Assembly (NCBI GenBank): GCA_947650365.1
Contig: OX393555.1
Location: 79,241,995-79,305,994, forward strand
From: Chamaelirium japonicum
Taxonomy: Eukaryota > Streptophyta > Magnoliopsida > Liliales > Melanthiaceae
DNA: 64,000 bases
Direction: 5' to 3'
Both the position numbers and the translations under genes were made by a program. The notes beneath the pieces are model-generated. The model was given only the letters and a program-made list of their open reading frames with translations, ran no database searches and was not told the DNA's origin. The first letter of the stretch is position 1; every line of letters starts with the position of its first letter. This document shows positions 39,201-51,600 of the stretch, piece after piece.

Positions 39201-41150
39201 GAATTAGAATGGATTTTATGAATAAATTAGAATAGATCGTATGAATAAATTAGAATGGATCGTGCGAATGAATTAGAATGGATCGTACGAATGAATTAGA
39301 ATGGATCGTATGAATGAATTAGAATGGATCATGCGAATGAATTAGAATGGATCGTACGAATGAGTTAGAATGGATACATTCGTGCGAATGAATTAGAATG
39401 GATCGTACGAATGTGTAAGAATGGATAGTACGAATGAAATAGAATTGATCGTACGAATGAATTAGAATGGATCGTGCTAATGAAATAGAATGGATCGTAT
39501 GAATGAATTCGAATAGATTGTGCGAACGAATTAGAATGGATTGTACGAATGAATTATAATGGATCGTATGAATGAATTAGAATGGATCGTACGAATGAAT
39601 TAAAATGGATCGTACGAATGTATTAGAATGGATCATACGAAGGAATTAGGTTGGATCGTACGAATGAATTAGAATGGATACATTCGTGCGAAAGAATTTG
39701 AATGGATTGTATGAATGAATTAGAATGGATCGTATGAATTAATTAGAATGGTTCGTGTGAATGAATTAGAATGGATCGTACGAATGAATTAGAATGGTTC
39801 GTATAAATGAATTGGAATGGATCGTGCGAATAAATTAGAATGGATCATACGAATGAATTAGAATGGATATATTCGTGCGAATGAATTAGAATGGATCGTA
39901 CGAATGAGTAAGAATGGATCGTACGAATGAATAGAATAAATCGTACGAATGAATTAGAATAGATCGTGCTAATGAATTAGAATGGATCGTAGGAATGAAT
40001 TAGACTAGATTGTGCGAATGAATTAGAATGGATCGTACGAATGAAATAGAATGGATCGTATGAATGAATTAGATTGGATCGTATGAATGAATTGGAATAG
40101 ATCGTACGTATGAATTAGAATGGATACATTCATGGGAATGAATTAGAATGGATCGTACGAATGAATTAGAATGGATTATACGAATGAAACAGAATGGATC
40201 GTACGAAGGAATTGGAAAGGATCGTACGAAGGAATTAGAATGGATTGTACGAAGGAATTAGAATGGATCGTACGAATGAATTAGAATGGATACATTCATG
40301 CAAAAGAATTAAAATGGATTGTATGAATGAATTAGAATGGATCGTGCAAATGAATTAGAAAGCATCATGCGAATGAATTTGAATGGATCGTACGAATGAA
40401 TTAGAGTAGATTGTGCGAATGAATTAGAATGGATCGTACGAATGAAATAGAATGGATACATTCGTGCGAATAAATTAGAATGGATCGTATGAATGAATTA
40501 GAATGGGTCGTATGAATGAATTGGAATGGATCGAACGAATGAATTAGAATGGATACATTCGTGCGAATGAATTAGAATGGATCATACAAAAGAATTAGGG
40601 TGGATCGTACGAATGAATTAGAATGGATACATTCGTGCGAAAGAATTCGAATGGATTGTATGAATGAATTAGAATGGATCGTGCGAATGAATTAGAATGG
40701 ATCATGCGAATGAATTAGAATGGATCGTACGATTGAATTAGAATAGATTGTGCGAATGAATTAGAATGGATCATGCTAATGAATTAGAATGGATCGTACG
40801 AATGAATTAGAATTAGAATGGATCGTACAAATGAGTAAGAATGGATCGTACGAATGAATTAGAATGGATCGTGCTATTGAATTAGAATGGATCGTACGAA
40901 TGAATTAGAATAGATTGTGCGAATGAATTAGAATGGATCGTACGAATGAATTAGAATGGCTCGTATGAATGATTTAGAATGGATCGTACAAATGAATTAG
41001 AATCGATCATACGAAAGAATTAGGGTGGATCATACGAATGAATTAGAATAGATCGTATGAATGAATTAGAATAGATTGTGCGAATGAATTTAAATGGATC
41101 GTACGAATGAATTAGTATGGATACATTCATGCGAAGGAATTAGAATGGAT

Positions 41151-41813
41151 CCATTCTTATTCTAATTCATTCGCACAATCTATTCTAATTCATTCAAATT
41201 CATTAGCACAATCCATTCTAATTCATTCGTACGATCCATTCTATTTCATTTGTACGATCCATTCTTACTCATTCGTACGATCCATTCTAATTCTTTCGCA
41301 TGATCCATTCTAATTCATTCATATGATCCATTCTAATTCATTCGTATAGTACGATCCATTGTAATTCATTTGCATGATCCATACTATTTCATTCATACGA
41401 TCCATTCTAATTCATTCATACAATCCATTCTAATTCTTTCGCACGAATGTATCCATTCTAATTCATTCGTACGACCCACCCTAATTCCTTCGTATGATCC
41501 ATTCTAATTCATTCGCACGAATGTATCCATTCTAATTCATTCGTACGATCCATTCGAATTCATTCATACGATCCATTCTAATTCATTCATATGATCCATT
41601 CTAATTCATTCGCACGAGTGTATCCATTCTAATTAATTCGTACGATCCATTCTAATTCATTCGCACAATCTATTCCAATTCATTCGTACGATCCATTCTA
41701 ATTCATTCGCACGATCCATTCTAATTCATTTGCAAAATCCTTTGTAATTAATTCATACAATCCATTCTAATTCTTTCGCACGAATGTATCCATTCTAATT
41801 CATTCGCACAATC
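41151..41813 (-). repeat. inverted satellite block 1
   Basis: Here the + strand reads CCATTCTAATTC, so monomers run in reverse for about 660 bp. The left switch is a palindrome centred on GGATCC at 41147-41152 (AGAATGGATCCATTCT). The right switch is at TCTAGA, about 41812-41817. The block contains reverse-oriented 28-bp and AGGGTGG-type monomers, so a piece of ordinary higher-order array was flipped. The same block occurs at 58716-59425. Confidence 0.93.
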
Positions 41814-42214
41814 TAGAATGTATTTTAATGGATTGTATGAATGAAATAGAATGGATCATACGAATGAATTAGAATGGATTGTATGAATGAATTAGAATGG
41901 ATCGTGCTAATGAATTAGAATAGATCGTACGAATGAATTAGAATAGATTGTGCGAATGAATTAGAATGGATCGTACGAATTAAGTAGAATGGATACATTT
42001 GTGCGAATGAATTAGAATGGATCATATGAATGAAGTAGAATGGATCGTGCAAATGAATTAGAATGGATCGTGCGAATGAATTAGAATGGATCGTACGAAT
42101 AAATTAGAATGGATCGTGTGAATGAATTAGAATGGATTCATTCCCATGGATATATTCATGCGAATGAATTAGAATGGATGGTACGAATGAATTAGAATAG
42201 ATCGTACGTATGGA
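41814..42214 (+). repeat. forward satellite between inverted blocks 1 and 2
   Basis: About 400 bp of forward monomers. Near its end, positions 42138-42147 carry a ten-base reverse fragment (TCATTCCCAT), which is the complement of the ATGGGAATGA seen in forward 28-bp monomers, so there is also a micro-inversion. The same structure is present at 59426-59826. Confidence 0.9.
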
Positions 42215-42310
42215 TCCATTCTAATTCATTCGTACGATCCATTTTAATTCATTCCCATGATTGTATCTAGTCTAATTCGTACGTACGATCCATTCTAATT
42301 CATTCATACG
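42215..42310 (-). repeat. inverted satellite block 2 (about 95 bp)
   Basis: Four reverse-oriented monomers, including a reversed 28-bp form with CCCATGATTGTATC. The left switch is again a GGATCC palindrome (42212-42217). A duplicate is at 59827-59931. Confidence 0.9.
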
Positions 42311-45300
42311 AATGGATCGTACGAATGAATAAAAATGGATCGTATGAATGAATTAGAATGGATCGTGCGAATGAATTAGAATGGATCGTGCGAATGAATA
42401 AGAATGGATACATTCTTGCGAATGAATTAGAATGGATCATATGAATGAATTAGATTGGATCGTATGAATGAATTAGAATGGATCATACGTATGAATTAGA
42501 ATAGATTGTGCGATTGAATTAGAATGGATTGTACGAATGAATTAGAATGGATATATTCGTGCGAATGAATTAGAATAGATCGTACGAATGAATTAGAATA
42601 GATCGTATGAATGAATTCGAATGGATCGTACGAATGAATTAGAATGGATACATTCGTGCGAATGAATTAGAATGGATCATACGAAGGAATAAGGGTGGAT
42701 CGTACGAATGAATTAGAATGGATACATTCGTGCGAAAGAATTAGAATGGATTGTATGAATGAATTAGAATGGATCATATGAATGAATTAGAATGGATCGT
42801 GCGAATGAATTAGAATTGATCGTATGAATGAATTAGAATGGATCGTGCGAATGGATTAGAATGGATCGTACGAATGAATTAGAATGGATACATTCGTGCG
42901 AATGAATTAGAATCGATCGTACGAATGAGTACGAATGGATCGTACGAATGAAATAGAATGGATCATACGAATGAATTAGAATAGATCATGCTAATGAATT
43001 AGAATGGATCGTACGAATGAATTAGAATAGATTGTTCGAATGAATTAGAATGGATCGTACGAATGAATTAGAATGGATCGTATGAATGAATTAGAATGGA
43101 TTGTGCGAATGAATTAGAATGGATCATATGAATGAATTAGAATGGATACATTCGTGCGAATGAATTAAAATGGATAGTACGAATGAGTCAGAATGGATCG
43201 TACGAATGAATTAGAATGGATCGTGCGAATGAATTACAATGGATCGTATGACTGAATTAGAATAGATACATTCGTGCGAATGAATTAGAATGGATCGTAC
43301 GAATGAGTAAGAATGGATCATACGAATGAATTAGAATGGATCGTACGAATGAATTAGAATGGATCGTATGAATGAATTAGAATGGATCGTGCAAATGAAT
43401 TAGAATGGATCGTATGAATGAATTAATATGGATACATTCGTGCGAATGAATTAGAATGGTTCGTACGAATGAGTAAGAATGGATCGTACCAATGAAATAG
43501 AATGGATTGTACGAATGAATTAGAATGGATCGTGCTAATAAATTAGAATGGATCGTACGAATGAATTAGAATAGATTGTGCGAATGAATTAGAACGGATT
43601 GTACGAATAAATTATAATGGATACATTCGTACGAATAAATTAGAATGGATCGTATGAATGAATTAGAATGGATCATATAAATGAATTAGAATGGATCGTG
43701 CGAATGAATTAGAATGGATCGTACGAATGAATTAGAATGGATCGTGCGAATGAATTAGAATGGATCGTACGAATGAATTAGAATGGATACATTCGTGCGA
43801 ATGAATTAGAATGGATCGTACGAATGAGTAAGAATGGATCGTACGAATGAAATAGAATGGATCGTACGAATGAATTAGAATGGATCGTGCTAATGATGAA
43901 TTAGAATGGATCGTGCGAATGAATTAGATTGGATCGTGCGAATGAATTAGAATGGATCGTACGAATGAATTAGAATGGATGCATTCGTGCGAATGAATTA
44001 GAATGGATCGTACGAATGAGTAAGAATGGATCGTACGAATGAATTAGAATGGATCGTGCTAATGAATTAGAATGGATCATATGAATGAATTAGAATAGAT
44101 TGTGCGAATGAATTAGAATGGATCGTACGAATGAATTAGAATGGATACATTCGTGCGAAGGAATTAGAATGTATCGTACGAATGGATCGTATGAAGGAAT
44201 TGGAATGAATTAGAATGGATACATTCGTGCGAATGAATTAGAATGGATCGTATGAATGAAATCGAATGGATCGTACGAATAAATTAGAATGGACCGTGCT
44301 AATGAATTTGAATGGATCGTACAAATGTATTAGAATAGATTGTGCGAATGAATTAGAACGGATCGTACGAACGAATTAGAATGGATACATTCGTGCGAAT
44401 GAATTAGAATAGATCATATGAATGAATTAGATTGGATCGTATGAATGAATTAGAATGGATCATACGAATGAATTAGAATGGATACATTAGTGCGAATGAA
44501 TTAGAATGGATCATACGAAGGAATTAGGGTGGATCGTACGAATGAATTAGAATGGATACATTCGTGCGAAAGAATTAGAATGGATTGTATGAATGAATTA
44601 GAATGGATCGTATGAATAAATTAGAATGGATCGTGTGAATGAATTAGAATGGATTGTATGAATGAATTAGAATGGATCGCGCGAATAGATTAGAATGGAT
44701 CGTATGAATGAATTAGATTGGATCGTACGTATAAATTAGAATAGATTGTGCGAATGAATTAGAATTGATCGTACGAATGAATTAGAATGGATATATTCGT
44801 GCGAATGAATTAGAATATATCGTACGATTGAATTAGAATAGATCGTATGAATGAATTCGAATGGATCGTACGAATGAATTAGAATGGATACATTCGTGCG
44901 AATGAATTAGAATGGATCATACGAAGGAATAAGGGTGGATCGTACGAATGAATTAGAATGGATACATTCGTGCGAAAGAATTAGAATGGATTGTATGAAT
45001 GAATTAGAATGGATCGTATGAATGAATTAGAATGGATCGTGCGAATGAATTAGAATTGATCGTATGAATGAATTAGAATGGATCGTGCGAATGGATTAGA
45101 ATGGATCGTACGAATGAATTAGAATGGATACATTCGTGCGAATGAATTAGAATCGATCGTACGAATGAGTACGAATGGATCGTACGAATGAAATAGAATG
45201 GATCATACGAATGAATTAGAATAGATCATGCTAATGAATTAGAATGGATCGTACGAATGAATTAGAATAGATTGTTCGAATGAATTAGAATGGATCGTAC

Positions 45301-45714
45301 GAATGAATTAGAATGGATCGTATGAATGAATTAGAATGGATTGTGCGAATGAATTAGAATGGATCATATGAATGAATTAGAATGGATACATTCGTGCGAA
45401 TGAATTAAAATGGATAGTACGAATGAGTCAGAATGGATCGTACGAATAAAATATAATGGATCGTACGAATGAATTAGAATGGATCGTGCTAATGAATTAG
45501 AATGGATCGTACGAATGAATTAGTATAGATTGTGCGAATGAATACATTCGTGCGAATGAATTAGAATGGATCGTATGAATGAATTAGAATGGATCATTTG
45601 AATGAATTAGAATGGATCGTATGAATAAATTCGAATGGATCGTACGAATGAATTAGAATGAATACATTCGTGCGAATGAATTAGAATGGATCTTATTAAT
45701 GAAATAGAATATAT
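42311..45714 (+). repeat. forward satellite with an internal 2,240-bp duplication
   Basis: Forward monomers throughout. The stretch 42480-43190 recurs at 44720-45430 exactly 2,240 bp downstream, shown by GAGTACGAATGG (42927 and 45167) and GAGTCAGAATGG (43185 and 45425). The downstream copy of the larger duplication has only one of these (60465), so the extra segment was gained here or lost there. A slipped junction GGAATTGGAATGAATT is at about 44190, and a 3-bp insertion makes GCTAATGATGAATT at about 43890. Confidence 0.92.
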
Positions 45715-45739
45715 CCATTCTAATTCTAATTCATTCATA
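45715..45739 (-). repeat. 25-bp micro-inversion (block 3)
   Basis: A single reverse-oriented monomer with a doubled TAATTCTAATTC, flanked on both sides by forward units. It sits inside the longest minus-strand open frame of the satellite (45607-45990) and changes the repeat phase there. The counterpart is 61013-61037. Confidence 0.88.
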
Positions 45740-46280
45740 GAATGGATCGTATAAAGGAATTCGAATGGATCGTACGAATGTATTAGAATGGATCGAACGG
45801 ATGAATTAGAATGGATACATTCGTGCGAATGAATTAGAATGGATCGTACCAATGAGTAAGAATGGATCGTACGAACGAAATTGAATTGATCGTACGAATG
45901 AATTAGAATGGATCGTGCGAATGAATTAGATTGGATCGTGCGAATAAATTCGAATGGATCGTACGAATGAATTAGAATGGATACATTCATGCGAATGAAT
46001 TAGAATGGATCGTATGAATGAATTAGAATGGATCGTATGAATGAATTCGAATGGATCGTACGAATGAATTAGAATGGATCGTGCGAATAAATTAGAATGG
46101 ATCGTATGAATGAATTAGAATGGATCGTATGAATGAATTAGAATGGATCGTGCGGATGAATTAGAATGGTTCGTACGAATGAATTAGAATGGATACATTC
46201 GTGCGAATGAATTAGAAGGGATCGTACGAGTGAGTAAGAATGTACCGTACGAATAAAATAGAATGGATCGTACGAATGTA
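45740..46280 (+). repeat. forward satellite between inverted blocks 3 and 4
   Basis: About 540 bp of ordinary forward monomers including 28-bp and GAGTAAG types. It ends in a fold-back junction where ATGGATCGTACGAATG is followed closely by CATTCGTACAATCCAT. It corresponds to 61038-61555. Confidence 0.92.
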
Positions 46281-48605
46281 TCCATTCTATTTCATTCGTA
46301 CAATCCATTTTACTCATTCGTACGATCCATTCTAATTCATTCGCACGAATGTATCCATTCTAATTTATTCGTACGATCCAATCTAATTCATTCGCATGAT
46401 CCATTCTAATTCATTCATACGATCCATTCTAATTCATTCATACGATCCATTCTAATTCATTCGCACGAATGTATCCATTCTAATTCATTCGTACGATCCA
46501 TTCTAATTCATTCGCACGATCCATTCTAATCCATTCGTACGATCCATTCTAATTCATTCGTATAATCTTTTCCAATTCATTCGTACGATCTATTCTAATT
46601 CATTAGCATGATACATTCTAATTTATTCATACGATCCATTCTATTTCATTCATATGATCCATTCTTACTCATTCGTACGATCCATTCGAATTCATTCGTA
46701 CGATCCATTCTAATTCATTCGCACAATCTATTCTAATTCATTCATACGATCCATTCTAATTCATTAGTATGATCCATTCTAATTCATTCGTACGATCCAT
46801 TCTATTTCATTCGTACGATCCATTCTTACTTATTCGTACGATCCATTCTAATTCATTCGCACGAATGTATCCATTCTAATTCATTCGTACGATCCATTCT
46901 AATTCATTCGCACGATCCATTCTAATTCATTCATACGATCCATTCTATTTCATTCGTACGATCCATTCTAATTCAATCGCACGATCCATTCTAATTCATT
47001 CATACGATCCATTCTAATTCATTCATACAATCCATTCTAATTCTTTCGCACGAATGTATCCATTCTAATTCATTTGTACGATCCACCCTAATTCCTTCGT
47101 ATGATCCATTCTAATTCATTCGCACGAATGTATCCATTCTAATTCAATTGTACGATCCATTCGAATTCATTCATATGATCCATTCTAATTCATTCATACG
47201 ATCCATTCTAATTAATTCGCACGAATGTATCCATTCTAATTCCTGTACGATCCATTCTAATTCATTTGCACAATCTATTCTAATTCATTCGTACGATCCA
47301 TTCTAATTCATTTGTACGATCTATTCTAATTCCTTCGTACGATCCATTCTATTTCATTCGTATGATCCATTCTAATTCCTTCGTACGATCCATTCTAATT
47401 CATTCCCATGAATGTATCCATTCTAAATCATACGTACGATCCATTCTAAATCATTCATACGATCCAATCTAATTCATTCATACGATCCATTCTAATTCAT
47501 TCGTACGAATGTATCCATTCTAATTCATTCGCACGATCCTTTCTAATTCATTCGTATGATCCATTCTAATTCATTCGCACGATCCATTCTAATTCATTCA
47601 TACGATCCATTCTAATTCATTCGTACGATCCATTCTAATTCATTCGCACAATCTTTTCTAATTCATTCGTACGATCCATTCTAATTCATTAGCACGATCC
47701 ATTCTAATTGATTCGTACGATCCATTCTATTTCATTCGTACGATCCATTCTTACTCATTCATACGATCCATTCTAATTCATTCGCACGAATGTATCCATT
47801 CTAATTCATTCGTACGATCCATTCTAATTCATTCGCACGATCCATTCTAATTCATTCATACGATCCAGTCTAATTCATTCGTACGATCCATTCTAATTCA
47901 TTCGCCTAATTTATTCTAATTCATTCGTATGATCGATTCTAATTCATTAGAAAGATCCATTTTAATTCATTAGTACGATCCATTTTATTTCATTCGTACG
48001 ATCCATTTTTACTCATTCGTACAATCCATTCTAATTCATTCGCACGAATGTATCCATTCTAATTCATTCGTACGATCCATTCTAATTCATTCGCACGATC
48101 AATTCTAATTCATTCATACGATTCATTCTAATTCATTCGTACGATCCATTCTAATTCATTCGCACGATCCATTCTAATTCATTCATACGATCCATTCTAA
48201 TTCATTCGTACGATCCATTCTAATTCATTCGTACGATCCATTCTAATTTATTCATGCAATCTTTTCTAATTCATTCGCACGAATGTATCCATCCAAATTC
48301 ATTCTTACGATCCATTCTAATTCATTCGCACAATCTATTCTAATTCATTCGTACGATCTATTCTAATTCATTCGCACGATCCATTCTAATTCATTTGCAT
48401 GATCCATTCTAATTCATTCATACAATCCATTCTAATTCTTTTGCACGAATGTAACCATTCTAATTCATTCGTACGATCCATTCTAATTCCTTCATACGAT
48501 CCATTCTAATTCCTTCGTACGATCCATTTTATTTCATTCGTATGATCCATTCTAATTCCTTCGTACGATCCATTCTAATTCATTCCCATGAATGTATCCA
48601 TTCTA
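46281..48605 (-). repeat. inverted satellite block 4 (2.3 kb)
   Basis: All monomers read CCATTCTAATTCATTCG on the + strand. Reverse forms of the GAGTAAG (CCATTCTTACTC), CGTGCTAAT (ATTAGCACG), AGGGTGG (CCACCCTAATTCC) and 28-bp types occur in the mirrored order of the forward array, so this is an inverted piece of the same higher-order structure. The right end is a perfect palindrome at 48596-48615. Confidence 0.94.
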
Positions 48606-48615
48606 TAGAATGGAT
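48596..48615. other. perfect 20-bp palindrome at a strand switch
   Basis: The core CCATTCTATAGAATGG with AT/AT on each side reads the same on both strands. It is centred at 48605/48606, exactly where reverse monomers give way to forward ones. The longer arms on either side are imperfect inverted copies of the satellite, so the site could form a hairpin. Confidence 0.9.
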
Positions 48616-51600
48616 CGTATAAATGAATTATAATGGATCGTATGAATGAATTAGAATGGATCATGCGAATGAATTAGAATGGATCGTACGAATGAATTAG
48701 AATGGATACATTCGTGCGAATGAATTAGAATGGATCGTACGAATGAGTAAGAATGGATCGTAAGAATGAAATAGAATGGATCGTACGAATGAATTAGAAT
48801 GGATCGTGCTAATGATGAATTAGAATGGATCGTGCGAATGAATTAGATTGGATCGTGCGAATGAATTAGAATGGACCATACGAATGAATTAGAATGGATA
48901 CATTCGTTTGAATGAATTAGAATGGATCGTATGAATGAATTAGAGTGGATCGTATGAATGAATTCGAATGGATCGTACGAAGAAATTAGAATGGATCGTA
49001 CGAATGAATTAGAATGGATACATTCGTGCGAAAGATTTAGAATGGATTGTATGAATGAATTAGAATGGATCGTATGAATGAATTAGAATGGATCGTGCGA
49101 ATGAATTAGAATGGATCGTACGAATGAATTATAATGGATCGTATGAATGAATTAGAATGGATCGTGTGAATGAATTAGAATGGAACGTATGAATGAATTA
49201 GAATGGATACATTCGTGCGAATGAATTAGAATGGATCGTACGAATGAGTAAGAATGGATCGTACGAATGAAATAGAATGGATCGTACGAATGAATTAGAA
49301 TGAATCGTGCTAATGAATTAGAATGGATCGTACGAATGAATTAGAATAGATTGTGCGAACGAATTAGAATGGATCGTACGAATGAATTAGAATGGATAGT
49401 ACGTATGAATTTGAATGGATCATATGAATGAGTAAAAATGGATCGGACGAATGAAATTGAATTGATCGTACGATTGAATTAGAATGGATCGTTCGAACGT
49501 ATTAGATTGGATCGTGCGGATAAATTAGAATGGATCGTATAATTGAATTAGAATGGATACATTCATACGAATGAATTAGAATGGATCATACGAATGAATT
49601 AGACTGGATCGTATGAACGAATTAGAATGGATCGTGCGAATGAATTAGAATGGATTGTATGAATGAATTCGAATGGATACATTCGTGCAAATGAATTAGA
49701 ATGGATCGTATGAATAAATTAGAATGGATCGTATGAATGAATTAGAATGGATCGTGCGAATGAATTAGAATGGATAGTACGAATGAATTTGAATGTATCG
49801 TGCGAATGAATTAGAATGGATCGTACGAATGAATTAGAATGGATACATTCGTGCGAATGAATTAGAATGGATCTTATGAATGAATTAGATTGGATCGTAT
49901 GAATGAATTAGAATGGATCGTACGTAAGAATTAGAATGGATACATTCATGGGAATGAATTAGAATGGATCGTACGAAGGAATTAGAATGGATCTTATGAA
50001 TGAAATAGAATGGATCGTACGAAGGAATTAGAATGGATTATACGAAGGAATTATAATGGATCGTACGAAGGAATTAGAATGGATCGTACGAAGGAATTAG
50101 AATGGATCATATGAATGAAATAGAATGGATCGTACGAAGGAATTAAATGGATTGTACGAAGGAATTATAATGGAACGTACGAATGAATTAGAATGGATCG
50201 TACGAATGAATTAGAATGGATACATTCGTGCGAATGAATTAGAATGGATCGTATGAATGAATTAGAATGGATCATATGAATGAATTCGAATGGATCGTAC
50301 GAATGAATTAGAATGGATACATTCGTTCGAATGAATTAGAATGGATCATACGAAGGAATTAGGGTGGATCGTACGAATGAATTAGAATGGATACATTCGT
50401 GCGAAAGAATTAGAATGGATTGTACGAATGAATTAGAATGGATCATATGAATGAATTAGAATGGTTCGTGCAGTTGAATTAGAATGGATCGTACGAATGA
50501 ATTAGAATGGATCGTATGAATGAATTAGAATAAATCGTGCAAATGAATTAGAATGGATCATACGAATGAATTAGAATGGATATATTCGTGCGAATGAATT
50601 AGAATGGATATATTCGTGCGAATGAATTAGAATGGATCGTACGAATGAGTAAGAATGGATCGTACGAATGAAATAGAATGGATCGTACGAATGAATTAGA
50701 ATGGATCGTGCTAATGAATTAGAATGGATTGTACGAATGAATTAGAATAGATTGTGCGAATGAATTATAATGGATCGTACGAATGAATTAGAATGGATCG
50801 TATGAATGAATTAGAATGGATCGTGCGAATGAATTAGAATGGATCGTACAAATGAATTAGAATGGATACATTCGTGCGAATGAATTAGAATGGATCGTAT
50901 GAATGAGTAAGAATGGATCGTACGAATGAAATAGAATGGATCGTACGAATGAATTAGAATGGATCGTGCTAATGAATTAGAATGGATCGTACGAATGAAT
51001 TAGAAAAGTTAATGCGAATGAATTAGAATGGATCGTACGAATGAATTAGAATGGATACATTCGTGCAAATGAATTAGAATGGATCGTATGAATGAATTAG
51101 ATTGGATCGTATGAATGAATTAGAATGGATCGTATGTATAAATTAGAATGGATACATTCATGGGAATGAATTAGAATGGATCGTACGAAGGAATTAGAAT
51201 GGATCATACGAATGAAATAGAATGGATCGTACGAAGGAATTAGAATGGATCATACGAAGGAATTAGAATGGATCGTATGAAGGAATTAGAATGGAGCTTA
51301 CGAATGAAATAGAATGGATACATTCGTACAAAAGAATTAGAATGGATTGTATGAATGAATTAGAATGGATCGGGCAAATGAATTAGAATGGATCGTGGGA
51401 ATGAATTAGAAGGGATCGTACAAATTAATTAGAATAGATTGTGTGAATGAATTAGAATGGATCATACAAATGAATTAGAATGGATACATTCGTGCGAATG
51501 AATTAGAATGGATCGTATGAATGAATTAGAATAGATCGTATGAATGAATTCAAATGGATCGTACGAATAAATTAGAATGGATACATTCATGCGAATGAAT

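Larger units (their letters stand above)
7241..41150 (+). repeat. main 23-bp satellite block, forward orientation
   Basis: Uninterrupted tandem monomers over 33.9 kb, roughly 1,400 units by length. A canonical 23-bp copy is 7241-7263, starting GAATTAGAATGG and ending CGTACGAAT; GC is about 35 percent. A 28-bp type occurs every few units (clean example 11606-11633) and differs by ACATT inserted before a CGTGCGAAT end. Other recurring types start GAGTAAGAATGG or GAAATAGAATGG, end CGTGCTAAT, or carry GAATAGATTGTGCG; another carries AGGGTGG. These types occur in fixed order and form higher-order repeats. No gene, RNA gene or unrelated insertion was found in this span. Confidence 0.97.
36300..48605. 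repeat. large satellite duplication 2, copy A, with inversions
   Basis: Pairs with about 53570-64000. Matching landmarks: GTACCAATGAAATAG monomer (36321 and 53591), slipped GGAATTGGAATGAATT junction (about 36830 and 54145), GAATTAGAATTAGAATGG (40808) versus GAATTAGAATTAAAATGG (58374), and every strand switch (41147/58713, 42212/59824, 45715/61013, about 46281/61556). The offset is 17,270-17,612 bp up to 42.9 kb and 15,279-15,298 bp after 45.1 kb, because copy A carries an extra 2,240 bp. Confidence 0.85.
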
